Source: JAVBWI01 sp036677445 (GTDB lineage Bacteria > Bacillota > Clostridia > Christensenellales > CAG-138). Taken from it: DNA of 64,000 nucleotides. Below the pieces are notes generated by a model. It had not been told where the DNA came from, did not search any database, and saw only the letters and a list, made by a program, of their open reading frames with translations. Both the position numbers and the translations under genes were made by a program. Location: positions 372,001 through 436,000 of the forward strand of contig JAVBWI010000006.1 in assembly GCA_036677445.1 (NCBI GenBank), written 5' to 3'. The stretch's first letter is position 1; each line of letters starts with the position of its first letter. Of this stretch, positions 26,694 to 35,299 are shown piece after piece.

Positions 26694-28058
26694 CTATGAG
26701 AGGCTGACATTGGCCGTTTGTTGTAACGCGCCGCCAACAGCGGCTTCAAAAATAGCGAATGCTTCCTCAGCCTCTTTCATGGTGATAATGAGCGGGGGCT
26801 TAATCTTTAAAACATTCATTCTATAACCCGCCTCGCCAACAATAAGACCCATTGCCAGCGCAATATGCTTCACGATCTGCGCCATTCGCATGTCCGGCGC
26901 CTTCGTTACGGGATCCTCTACAAATTCTATACCTATATGCAGCCCCTCCTGGCGGACGTCTCCAATGCAAGGATATATTTTCTGCATTTCCGCAAGTTTT
27001 TGATTAAAGTATTTGCCGACAGCATTGGCATTATCAAGCAAATGATCGCGCTCGATGATATCAAGCTGTTTGAGTGCCGCAACCTGCGATATGCTGTTGT
27101 TGGAAAATGTGTGAACATCATCACCCAGGGGGCTGAAGCCTTCCAGCCTGTCATGGATGATGATCGCGGCAATCGGAAAGCCTGCGCCCAACGCTTTGCC
27201 TATGCAGATGATATCCGGTTCAATGTCATATTTTCTTGCGGCGAAATAATTCCCTATCCTGCAATAGGTCTGCAGCTCATCAAATATCAGAAGGCAGCCA
27301 AACGCATCGCATAGTTGTCTGAGGCCCTGCAGATAGCGTTTGGGTAACGGAATTTGCCCTCCGCTCGCTTGAAGCGGCTCTACGATAATGCCGGCTACGG
27401 GCCCGTTAATACCGGACCGAATGGTTTCCTTCGCCACTTTCAGGCAATAATCGATGCAGTCTTCGGGATCGGCCGTATCAGTCCACCGGTATAGATATGG
27501 ATTGGGTACGCGGATAAAAACATTGTTCAGGATGCTCAAAAAGCTGTTGAAGCCGGTAAACATGCCTGCCGCTTTGGTGGAAATCCATGATGCCGCCCCG
27601 GTCGTAAGCGATGAACCGTGATATCCGTCGTGAAGACATACGAAGCTGCGCGCACCTTTCACGTTCTTTACCGCAATCTTCATGGCGGCTTCAATAGCGG
27701 CGCTGCCTCCGACTGTAAACAGAACGCGATTTAAATTTGCCGGCGCCAGTTCCGTCAATCTTTTCGCCAATGCGTAGCGAGGCAGGCTGTCGCTGTTTTG
27801 GTTGAGGTGCCCAAGCTGCCCCATATGCTCATAAACTGTCCGTCTGATCTCTTCATTCGCGTGCCCGAGGTAAAGCGCCCACCCCTGCGAGGTGCAGTCA
27901 ATATAGCTTTTCCCTTCAATATCAAACAATCGTACTCCGCTGCCTTTTGTAAAGCAAACGCCATGCTGGCCGCTGCCGAGCATCACATACTTATTATATT
28001 CTTCCAGGTCGCTTTGCTTTATCGCATTGATTTCTTCCAATGTTTTATCCACTGTCAT
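26694..28058 (-). CDS. Class III PLP-dependent aminotransferase
   Basis: A 454-residue aminotransferase of the ornithine/GABA/dialkylglycine class. Landmarks are TVGGSAAIEAAMKIA, the substrate/PLP segment LHDGYHGSS, IIVEPLQASGG, LLIFDELQTYCRIG and the PLP lysine in CIGKALGAGFPIAA. It probably moves an omega- or alpha-amino group, donor unknown. AAAGGA precedes the ATG closely. It forms a three-gene operon with a PanE-like reductase and a DUF819 transporter. The block looks AT-richer than its neighbours, which suggests separate origin. Confidence 0.88.
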   Translation of the reverse strand: MTVDKTLEEINAIKQSDLEEYNKYVMLGSGQHGVCFTKGSGVRLFDIEGKSYIDCTSQGWALYLGHANEEIRRTVYEHMGQLGHLNQNSDSLPRYALAKRLTELAPANLNRVLFTVGGSAAIEAAMKIAVKNVKGARSFVCLHDGYHGSSLTTGAASWISTKAAGMFTGFNSFLSILNNVFIRVPNPYLYRWTDTADPEDCIDYCLKVAKETIRSGINGPVAGIIVEPLQASGGQIPLPKRYLQGLRQLCDAFGCLLIFDELQTYCRIGNYFAARKYDIEPDIICIGKALGAGFPIAAIIIHDRLEGFSPLGDDVHTFSNNSISQVAALKQLDIIERDHLLDNANAVGKYFNQKLAEMQKIYPCIGDVRQEGLHIGIEFVEDPVTKAPDMRMAQIVKHIALAMGLIVGEAGYRMNVLKIKPPLIITMKEAEEAFAIFEAAVGGALQQTANVSLS

Positions 28059-28069
28059 ATTCCTTTCGT

Positions 28070-29077
28070 TTATTGAAGTGCTTCCAGCAGGTTTTCGGGA
28101 CAGCTTCTTCTTTGCCCGGCCTCAATTTCCTTAATAATCTTTACAACGCGGTCGTTAACCGGCGTCGGTACGTTCAACGCATCGCCTTTATTTGAAATCC
28201 ACCCGTTGAGGTAATCGACTTCTGTCCTTCCGCCTCGCTGTACGGATGTAAGCGAAGAGGATTTCAGCTTCCAGTACTTCACACCCATAAGAAAAAGAAT
28301 CACATGCCTGCGCAGCCTCGACAGCATGGTATTACCCTTGGTGAACTTGTAGTAATCCAGTTTTCCTCCAAACGGCGGCACAGTTAGCTTCATCGCATCG
28401 GCTAAAGCGATATCTTCTTTGACGATATTGATAAAGAACAACCGCGCACGCTTGGTCATCAGCATTTTTCCAAGGGTTTGCCCTGTCATAGCGCCGCCGC
28501 AGGTAATTCCCGAATTGATAACCAATTTCGAATACATTTCACTCAAAATATGATCGGTAATCGTTGTAGGCGCTACCTTGTCCAGGGCTTGCTTTAGCTT
28601 TATGATACGCGGGTCGTTGCAACCGTTTATCATGCCGAGTATAAACCCGCCCTCCCCGGTTATCTCCAAAAACGCATCACCACACATCGTGCAGCTCCAC
28701 GTCACAACTACGCCAGCCGCTCTCTCGCGGCCCACTACTTTTGCCAGTGCGTCGATACAGATGCCGTTTTGCATCGAAACGACCAGCCCATCATCCGCAA
28801 GATAGGGAAGAACATTAAATGCCGCATTTTCTAAATCATTTGCTTTTGTTGCAATCAGGCAATAGTCGAACTTTCCGTCAAGATCTGAAATATCCGGAAC
28901 AGCTTTCAGCTTAATAAAGTACTCGCCGCGCTTGCCGGCAATATGCAGCCCTGTCCCACGAATAGTATCCGCAATGTTTTTTCTCTTACACACCAATGTA
29001 GCGTCTATTCCGCCCCTCGCCATGTAAGCGGCAGTTACGCCCCCGATCGCCCCTGCCCCAATGACCGCGATTTTCAC
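28070..29077 (-). CDS. Ketopantoate reductase-family (PanE/ApbA) dehydrogenase
   Basis: A 335-residue NAD(P)H-dependent 2-oxoacid reductase fold. The N-terminal Rossmann motif is VKIAVIGAGAIGGVTAAYMA; IATKANDLENAA and SMQNGI are the conserved active-site segments; the C-terminal helical domain contains KLVINSGITCGGAMTG. Start is best read as GTG 29077 with AGGAGG 9 nt upstream; an ATG at 29098 would put that site inside the gene. Given its neighbours, it more likely reduces an aminotransferase-derived oxoacid than ketopantoate, but that is inference. Confidence 0.82.
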   Translation of the reverse strand: MKIAVIGAGAIGGVTAAYMARGGIDATLVCKRKNIADTIRGTGLHIAGKRGEYFIKLKAVPDISDLDGKFDYCLIATKANDLENAAFNVLPYLADDGLVVSMQNGICIDALAKVVGRERAAGVVVTWSCTMCGDAFLEITGEGGFILGMINGCNDPRIIKLKQALDKVAPTTITDHILSEMYSKLVINSGITCGGAMTGQTLGKMLMTKRARLFFINIVKEDIALADAMKLTVPPFGGKLDYYKFTKGNTMLSRLRRHVILFLMGVKYWKLKSSSLTSVQRGGRTEVDYLNGWISNKGDALNVPTPVNDRVVKIIKEIEAGQRRSCPENLLEALQ

Positions 29078-29090
29078 ATTACATACCCTC

Positions 29091-30281
29091 CTATGCAAAC
29101 ATGTGAAGCAGCTCTCCGATACCTATGCCGAGATAGTTGCCGATTGCATAGCCCAAAATGCCGCATAGTATTCCGGGTAGAATAATCTCATCGTTGCGTA
29201 GCGCATTTGAAACAGGAATGATAAATGCAGGACCGAATACCCCTGCCGTTGAGGTAATCATCATGGTATGATAATCAATTTTCGCTATTTTCGCCATAAC
29301 TAGGTGCAATACTACAGTTCCGAACTGAATCACCAGCAACATTCCCAAAAGAATCAAAGCGCCGCTGATAGCGGAAAAATCAAAGCAAAGCCCCATCACG
29401 GTTGAAAACATCAATAGAAGGTATTGCCCCGAGCTATAGGAGCCCGGAGCGTTTCTCACCTTCTTAACAAATGAAAGCGCAATTCCGCAGCTTGTAACAA
29501 TGAGCATGATTACGGCGGTATATTCTCCCAATTTGGCAAAACCGTCATTCCCGTAGCGGCTGGGAAGCAAAAGGCAAATTCCTATTGCAACTGCAACGCA
29601 AAGTACGGCCAAAAGAACAAGAGCAAGCCGAATGAAAAATGCCTTCAGCGGTTTTACGCTTTGCTTTTCTCCGCTGAACGCTTTTGCATAATGCTTAGTC
29701 TCTTCCGTGTCGTCGTTGCGTCCGGCAAATTTGTATTCCGGAAGCATCTTTTTTAATAGCCGCGGCATTATGGAAAGCAGCAGAAAGAAATAAACGCCGC
29801 CACCGATCATATCGGCTGTCTGAAGCAGCAATATGCGTTCGGGGCTTGATTCCAGCCCGTTACCGATAGCCAGCATGTTAGGCGTACCGCCCGTATATGT
29901 GCCAATAAGCATTCCGCTTATGTTATGAGCGTCCAGAACAATGTTTCTGAACAGAAAATATGTTATTATCGCAACGATTACAACTGAAAAAACATTCATT
30001 GAAAACGAAGTTATCATTGGTCTGGCCAGTTTCTTTAAAGCGGGGAGGTTCGCTGAAAACAAAATCAGCGGCATACCTATGCATACCAGTACAGACGAAA
30101 AGTCCGAAGCAAGTGTCATATCTGTCCCTGCGGCTTTAAACGCAAAGCTTAATAGCAAACCGGCGGAATAACACAAAAAGACCGGCCCCAACGCTTTTAA
30201 AAACGGAATTTTATTGATAAGAAGCACCATCAGGCGAGGCAGAAACAAGATCGTCAGAAACATCATAACTGTTATGATCAT
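29091..30281 (-). CDS. DUF819-family membrane protein (putative transporter)
   Basis: A 396-residue protein with about ten hydrophobic helices and the duplicated half structure of the DUF819 (YjcL-like) family. Signatures are GTYTGGTPNMLAIG after the fourth helix and TADMIGGGVYFFLL; a charged cytoplasmic loop lies near residues 190-215. Function of the family is not established; transport of an organic acid or amino acid is plausible. First gene of the operon that continues with the PanE-like reductase and the aminotransferase. Confidence 0.75.
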   Translation of the reverse strand: MIITVMMFLTILFLPRLMVLLINKIPFLKALGPVFLCYSAGLLLSFAFKAAGTDMTLASDFSSVLVCIGMPLILFSANLPALKKLARPMITSFSMNVFSVVIVAIITYFLFRNIVLDAHNISGMLIGTYTGGTPNMLAIGNGLESSPERILLLQTADMIGGGVYFFLLLSIMPRLLKKMLPEYKFAGRNDDTEETKHYAKAFSGEKQSVKPLKAFFIRLALVLLAVLCVAVAIGICLLLPSRYGNDGFAKLGEYTAVIMLIVTSCGIALSFVKKVRNAPGSYSSGQYLLLMFSTVMGLCFDFSAISGALILLGMLLVIQFGTVVLHLVMAKIAKIDYHTMMITSTAGVFGPAFIIPVSNALRNDEIILPGILCGILGYAIGNYLGIGIGELLHMFA

Positions 30282-30599
30282 TTGTTCAAACTCCCTTGCT
30301 CTTTGTCAATCTATATAATCTTATCACACCTTATGATTCTTGCAAAGTGCAGGCGGTGTGGATTTGCAGCCACAGACTGTCGAAGCCCGACAAACGCTTT
30401 TGCAATTTATGGTACATCGGCAGATAGATCGTATCATGCCGATTTAGCGGCTCTGTTCCCGGGAACATAAGAACAAGGGGTCCCCGACTCGGCAATTACC
30501 AGTCAGCTTCCCAGTAATATACCGATGCGCGGAACCCCTTTATTCTTCCATGCCGTGTTCTTGGAAAGGTGAGCGATTTTGGGGGACTGCTAACAGCTG
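30282..30599. other. Intergenic region between the DUF819 operon and kdgK, with a long hairpin
   Basis: 318 nt without a gene that I can support. It carries the minus-strand promoter region of the DUF819 operon (no clean -35/-10 pair seen), a GTTCCCGGGAAC palindrome near 30457-30468, and a long imperfect hairpin described separately, which on the minus strand is also a candidate terminator for the kdgK operon. Confidence 0.5.
30475..30541 (-). terminator. Long imperfect hairpin downstream of kdgK
   Basis: On the minus strand AAGGGGTTCC pairs with GGGACCCCTT as the base of the hairpin (wobble included). An inner imperfect stem of about 13 bp (CGGTA-TATTAC against GTAAT-TGCCG) caps it. It ends in CCCCTTGTTCTT. 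It starts about 60 nt after the kdgK stop and could terminate the eight-gene liv-kdgK operon, but it is longer than a standard terminator and has a weak U-tract. Confidence 0.5.
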
Positions 30600-31622
30600 T
30601 CAGCGCTCTACACGACCGGAACCGCTGCCGTTTGCCAGTGCATTGACTTCTTCCACCGTCACGCGGTTATAATCGCCCTGCAGCGAGTGTTTCAGGCAGG
30701 ATGCGGCGACCGCGAATTCGATGGCTTCCCTGTTACCCTTCTTGGTAATCAGCGCATGGATCAAGGCGCCGCCGAAGGAATCGCCGCCGCCCACACGGTC
30801 TACGATATGGACGTCGTAAGCTTTGGAGAAATAACACTCCTTGCCATCATACAGCATGCCTGCCCATTTGTTGTTATCCGCGGAATAGGAGGTACGCAAT
30901 GTGATGGCCACATAGGAAAAATGGAAGCGCTTGACCAGCTCCTCCGCGACTTCGCGGTATCCGTCATTGGAAAGCTTTCCGCTGTTGACGTCCACGCCCT
31001 TCGCCTTGATGCCAAGGACTTTTTCGGCATCCTCTTCATTCGCGATGCAGACATCCACAAAGGGCATCAGCTTGGACATGGTTTCGCAGGCCTGCTCGCT
31101 CGTCCACAGGTTTTTGCGGTAATTCAGGTCGCAGCTGACGGTGATCCCCTTTTCCTTCGCTTTTTTTACGGCTTCCATGCAGGCTTCAGCCAGGTTTTGT
31201 CCCAGCGCAGGCGTAATGCCGGTAAAATGGAACCACGAAATACCCTCGAAAATCGCATCCCAGTCATAATCGGACGGTTTTGACATGCTGATAGCGGAAT
31301 ATTTCCTGTCATAAACCACTTTGGAAGGCCGCTGGGAAGCACCCTTTTCCACATAATATACGCCGATGCGGTCGCCGCAGCGCATCACCTTCCCCGTATC
31401 CACGCCAAAATAGCGCAGGCTGTTGATGGCCGCCTGGCCGATGGGATTGCTGGGCAGGCACGTCAAATACGCAACGGGCGTACCGTAATTGGCCAAAGAG
31501 ACGGCCACGTTGGCTTCCCCGCCGCCAAATGTCGCTTCCAGACTGTTTGTCTGCAAAAAACGATGCCCGTCCGGCGGCGCCAGCCGCAGCATGATTTCAC
31601 CAAATGTGAGAACCTTTTTCAT
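30600..31622 (-). CDS. kdgK: 2-dehydro-3-deoxygluconokinase (PfkB family)
   Basis: Phosphorylates 2-keto-3-deoxygluconate to KDPG. The 340-residue protein begins MKKVLTFGEIMLRLAPPDGH and has GGGEANVAVSLANYG and the PfkB catalytic segment DRVGGGDSFGGALIHAL with its general-base aspartate. Start 31622 gives the canonical KdgK N-terminus; an extension to 31697 overlaps eda. It follows eda by 28 nt. With the aldolase next door, it completes KDG to pyruvate and glyceraldehyde 3-phosphate. Confidence 0.92.
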   Translation of the reverse strand: MKKVLTFGEIMLRLAPPDGHRFLQTNSLEATFGGGEANVAVSLANYGTPVAYLTCLPSNPIGQAAINSLRYFGVDTGKVMRCGDRIGVYYVEKGASQRPSKVVYDRKYSAISMSKPSDYDWDAIFEGISWFHFTGITPALGQNLAEACMEAVKKAKEKGITVSCDLNYRKNLWTSEQACETMSKLMPFVDVCIANEEDAEKVLGIKAKGVDVNSGKLSNDGYREVAEELVKRFHFSYVAITLRTSYSADNNKWAGMLYDGKECYFSKAYDVHIVDRVGGGDSFGGALIHALITKKGNREAIEFAVAASCLKHSLQGDYNRVTVEEVNALANGSGSGRVER

Positions 31623-31650
31623 ATTCTTTTCCCTAACCCTTCCCGAGAAT

Positions 31651-32613
31651 TCACGCCTGAACCAGATGGACGGCAAACCCCGCCACCTCTTGTTCAAAAT
31701 AAACCGCGCTGGGTGTTCCTTTCTTATTGTATTTCATAGTCTCCTTATTGAACGCGATGCCCATTTCTTCAAGGTAGGCGACCGCGCGCACGAGATTGTT
31801 CGTTTTCATGCCTATGTGGCCGTGCGCCCCTAAATACGGCGCTTTCATAACTTCTATAGCGGCGTCCACAAAAATGGAGCTGTTGCCCGGCTTCACCGGC
31901 AGCCCAAGCAAGGACGCAAACAGGTTTGCCGTCGAAAGCGCCTCCTGTTCATCCTTCGTATTGACGCCCACATGCGCGATAGAAAACCCGTGCATCAGCC
32001 GCACGCATTCGCGGCACAGCGCGGTAATCTTTTCCCACTCGCCCGAGGCCAGGTAGGCGCCCACCATGAATGTGCCGCCGCAGGCCGCAACCCTGTCGCA
32101 GGAAAGGTAGCTCGCCAAGTTTTCCGTATTGATTCCGCCGGTGGGAATGAACTTCACGCCGCCGAAGGGGCCCGCAAGCGCCTTGATAGCCGCCAATCCC
32201 CCGCTTTGTTCCGCAGGGAAGAATTTCACAATCTCAAGGCCGTGTTCCACGGCGACGCCCAGCTCGCTTGCCGTGCTGACGCCCGGAACAATCAGGATGC
32301 CCTTCTGCCGGCAATAGTCTATAACCTTTGGGTCACAGCCGGGGGCGACGATAAACTGCGCGCCCGCATGGATAGCCAGCCCGGCCTGCTCCGTGGTCAG
32401 AACGGTGCCCGCGCCAACGAGCATTTGCGGGTAGCACTTGCGCATGCGCGCAATCACCTGCTCCGCGCCTGCGGCGCGGAACGTTACCTCCGCAAGCGGA
32501 ATGCCGCCCGCCACCAAAGCGCCGGCGAGCGCTTCGCTGTCCTCAATATTTTGCAGCTTAATCACAGGTATCAGGCCGATAGCCTGTACCCTCTTTTTAA
32601 TCTGTTCGCTCAT
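31651..32613 (-). CDS. eda: KDPG/KHG aldolase fused to a glyoxalase-like (VOC) domain
   Basis: A 320-residue two-domain protein. Residues 1-210 are a class I KDPG/4-hydroxy-2-oxoglutarate aldolase: PLAEVTFRA (catalytic Glu), VGAGTVLT, Schiff-base lysine in EIVKFFPAEQ and KFIPTGGI. Residues about 212-320 form a VOC-type domain (IAHVGVNTKD, GHIGMKTNNLVRAVAYLEE, YFEQEVAGFAVHLV). AGGG lies before ATG 32613. The C-terminal domain might bind a metal or a related sugar acid; its role is unknown. A stand-alone aldolase paralogue is at 39941. Confidence 0.9.
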   Translation of the reverse strand: MSEQIKKRVQAIGLIPVIKLQNIEDSEALAGALVAGGIPLAEVTFRAAGAEQVIARMRKCYPQMLVGAGTVLTTEQAGLAIHAGAQFIVAPGCDPKVIDYCRQKGILIVPGVSTASELGVAVEHGLEIVKFFPAEQSGGLAAIKALAGPFGGVKFIPTGGINTENLASYLSCDRVAACGGTFMVGAYLASGEWEKITALCRECVRLMHGFSIAHVGVNTKDEQEALSTANLFASLLGLPVKPGNSSIFVDAAIEVMKAPYLGAHGHIGMKTNNLVRAVAYLEEMGIAFNKETMKYNKKGTPSAVYFEQEVAGFAVHLVQA

Positions 32614-32624
32614 TTTTCTACCCT

Positions 32625-33776
32625 TTACGCTTTCTCCCGGTAATTCCGAATGCGTCTGAGCCCTTCGCGGATATTCTCCTCGCTCGTCGCATAAGTAAAG
32701 CGGACATAGCCTTCGCCCACATCGCCGAAGCCTGAACCGGGAACCGTAACGACGCCCGTGTTCCTGAGAATATCCATACAGAAATCCTTGGATTTCATGC
32801 CGGTTTCCCTGATGTTCGCAAACACATAGAACGCGCCGCGCGGAACGATGCAGCTCATGCCCTTTACTTTGTTGATTTCCGCCGTGATAATGTTGCGGCG
32901 CGTCTGGTAGATCGCCCGCATGCGCTCAATTTCATCCGTGCACTGCGCGAGGCCTTCGGCAGCGGCAAGCTGGCTGGGCGCGGGCAGGCAGCTTGCGCCG
33001 TTTTCATGCAGCTTGGTCATGTTGGTAATGATCTCGGGCGTGCTGATGGCATATCCGAGCCGCCAGCCCGTCATGGCCAGCATTTTGGAAAAGCCGCTGA
33101 TGTACACCACCCGGTCGGCCAGCTCCGGGAACTCCGCGATGCTGGTACAGGATTCCTGATCGTATACCAGCCGGCTGTATATTTCATCCGCGATAATATA
33201 AATATCCTTATCGCGCAGAATATCGGCAATGCGACAATACGTCTCACGGTCGATCACAGCACCCGTGGGGTTGGAGGGTGAATTGAGTATAATCAGCTTT
33301 GTTTTATCGGTAATGGCGCGGCGGATATCCTCCGGATCCGGCACAAAGCTGTTGTGTTCATACGCGGGAACAATTTTCGCGACCGCGCCGCACATGCCGA
33401 TCTGCCCAAAATAATTCGGCCATGCGGGCGTAACGATGATGACCTCTTCGCCGGGGTTGACCAGCGTAAACAGCGCCAGCTGAATAGCTTCCGTCGCGCC
33501 GCAGGTCACAATGATGTTCTTTTCGGGATCCGGATGCAAATCTTTTGCATGGTAAGCCGCAATCGCCTGCCGTAACTCCGGAACGCCCTTGTTCGGAGTG
33601 TAATGCGTCAATCCGCTTTTCCAAGCCGCACAGGCGGCGTCAATGATGGGCGCGGGGGTAATAAAATCCGGTTCGCCAACCGTAAAGCTGATGGTGTCCT
33701 TCATTTTGAGCGCCTCGTTGAACATTTCCCGAATCACCGAGCCGCCAAGCGTCATTGCTAAATTCGATAGTTTCAT
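32625..33776 (-). CDS. Class I/II PLP-dependent aminotransferase (AspC/PatA-like)
   Basis: A 383-residue fold-type I aminotransferase. It has TVGEPDFITP, YTPNKGVPELRQAIA, TCGATEAIQLAL, NSPSNPTGA (substrate carboxylate region), IIADEIYSRLVYD and the PLP lysine in SGFSKMLAMTGWRLGY; the conserved C-terminal arginine is in GYVRFTYA. It is embedded between livF (25 nt) and eda (11 nt), so it belongs to the same transcript. This suggests that an amino compound brought in by the Liv-type importer is transaminated before entering sugar-acid breakdown. Confidence 0.88.
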   Translation of the reverse strand: MKLSNLAMTLGGSVIREMFNEALKMKDTISFTVGEPDFITPAPIIDAACAAWKSGLTHYTPNKGVPELRQAIAAYHAKDLHPDPEKNIIVTCGATEAIQLALFTLVNPGEEVIIVTPAWPNYFGQIGMCGAVAKIVPAYEHNSFVPDPEDIRRAITDKTKLIILNSPSNPTGAVIDRETYCRIADILRDKDIYIIADEIYSRLVYDQESCTSIAEFPELADRVVYISGFSKMLAMTGWRLGYAISTPEIITNMTKLHENGASCLPAPSQLAAAEGLAQCTDEIERMRAIYQTRRNIITAEINKVKGMSCIVPRGAFYVFANIRETGMKSKDFCMDILRNTGVVTVPGSGFGDVGEGYVRFTYATSEENIREGLRRIRNYREKA

Positions 33777-33801
33777 CGTGTTGCCTCAATTTTCTGTTCT
33801 A

Positions 33802-34512
33802 TTAAGTGCCCAAATATGCTTCGCGCACACGGTCGTCTGTCAGCAAGGTTTGCGCCTCGCCCTCAATGCTTATTCTGCCGGTTTCCAGCACATAGGCGCG
33901 CGACGCGGTATTAAGCGCCAAAAACGCGTTTTGCTCAATGAGCAATATGCTCGCGCCCGCCTGATTGAGCTGCTGTATAATCCTGAAAATGTCTTCCACA
34001 ATAATCGGCGCAAGGCCCATGGAAGGCTCATCCAGCAACAGCAGCTTGCCGTTTGTCATCAGCGCCCGTCCCAGCGCAAGCATTTGCTGCTCGCCGCCGG
34101 AAAGCGTTCCCGCCATCTGCTTTTCACGCTCTTTCAATCGGGGGAATATTTCAAAAACCTTTTCCAACTGCTCTTTGATGAACGCCTTATCCTTTTGCAG
34201 GTTTGCGCCAAGGCGAAGGTTCTCCGTAACCGTCAGCCGCGGAAAAACGCGGCGTCCTTCGGGAACATGGGCCACGCCGGCTTCCACAATTTTGTGCGCG
34301 GGCAAACGGGTGAGTTCCTGCCCCAGCAGCCTGATAGAGCCGGATTTCGCCGTTTCGAGGCCAGATATTGTTCTGAGTATGGTGGATTTCCCGGCGCCGT
34401 TGGAGCCGATGAGCGCCACGATCTCGCCCTCGTTCAAATGAAACGATACCCCCTTGACAGCTTCAATGGCTCCATAGGATACAAACAGATCCTTTACTTC
34501 AAGCATTGGCAT
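33802..34512 (-). CDS. livF: Branched-chain amino acid-type ABC transporter, ATPase LivF
   Basis: A 236-residue LivF-type ATPase: Walker A GSNGAGKST, signature LSGGEQQMLALGRAL, Walker B LLLLDEPSMGLAP, and the LivF-typical SIRLLGQELTRLPAHKIV. Start ATG 34512 overlaps the end of livG by 14 nt, with AGGAGG 9 nt upstream; ATG 34506 is an alternative. Member of livKHMGF. Confidence 0.93.
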   Translation of the reverse strand: MPMLEVKDLFVSYGAIEAVKGVSFHLNEGEIVALIGSNGAGKSTILRTISGLETAKSGSIRLLGQELTRLPAHKIVEAGVAHVPEGRRVFPRLTVTENLRLGANLQKDKAFIKEQLEKVFEIFPRLKEREKQMAGTLSGGEQQMLALGRALMTNGKLLLLDEPSMGLAPIIVEDIFRIIQQLNQAGASILLIEQNAFLALNTASRAYVLETGRISIEGEAQTLLTDDRVREAYLGT

Positions 34513-35278
34513 TTGCGTATCCTCCTCCCAAATATGCAGCGATTACGCGGGGATTTTTCTGGATTTCCGCCGGTATGCCCTCGGCGATCGTCTGGCCGAA
34601 ATCCAGCACCTTGATCCGATCCGCCAGCGGCATGACGAAGTTCATATGGTGCTCTATCAGGATAATGGACAAATTGAATTTCTGACGCACTTCGCGCACA
34701 AGGGACGCCATTTCGTCGAGCTCCGTGGTGATCATGCCCGCAACGGGCTCGTCGAGAAGCAGCAATCTCGGCTCCAGCATCAGCGCGCGGACGATCTCCA
34801 GCCGCCGCTGCGCGCCGTATGGCAGGTTCTTTGCCAATAGATCCGCCTTATCCTCCAGGTGGAACATTTCCAGCAGATGCATGGCTTTGTCTTCAATTTC
34901 CCGTTCTTCCCTGCGCATGGAGGCCGTACGCAGAATACTCTGCATGAGCCTTTGCTTGCTCTGAAAGGTATAAGCCATTTTTACGTTGTCTATCACGGTG
35001 GCATCAGTAAAAAGCCGCACATTCTGGAAGGTTCTGGCCACACCCATCTGCGCGAACTCAAAGGGACGCAAACCCACCATATCGCGGCCGGCCAGTGTGA
35101 TGGAACCCGTCGTCGGTTTATAAATACCGGTCAGCATGTTGAAAACCGTAGTTTTACCGGCGCCGTTCGGTCCGATGACCGCTACCAGCTCGTTCTCATT
35201 CACAGTAAGGTTAAAATCGCAGACCGCCTTTAACCCTCCGAAAACGATGGAAAGATTCTTTACTTCTAGAATACTCAT
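34499..35278 (-). CDS. livG: Branched-chain amino acid-type ABC transporter, ATPase LivG
   Basis: A 259-residue LivG-type ATPase: Walker A GPNGAGKTT, ARTFQNVRLF (Q-loop), PYGAQRRLEIVRAL (signature region), Walker B LLLLDEPVAGM and the switch segment LIEHHMNFVM. GGAGGA precedes ATG 35278. It pairs with LivF under the two membrane subunits. Confidence 0.93.
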   Translation of the reverse strand: MSILEVKNLSIVFGGLKAVCDFNLTVNENELVAVIGPNGAGKTTVFNMLTGIYKPTTGSITLAGRDMVGLRPFEFAQMGVARTFQNVRLFTDATVIDNVKMAYTFQSKQRLMQSILRTASMRREEREIEDKAMHLLEMFHLEDKADLLAKNLPYGAQRRLEIVRALMLEPRLLLLDEPVAGMITTELDEMASLVREVRQKFNLSIILIEHHMNFVMPLADRIKVLDFGQTIAEGIPAEIQKNPRVIAAYLGGGYANANA

Positions 35279-35299
35279 TCGTTCCTCCACCTTTCTGCG

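Noticed and set aside
30476..30541. The hairpin after kdgK as a tRNA gene
   Set aside because: It has an acceptor-like stem but no D, anticodon and T arms in the right places and no TTCRANY-type loop.
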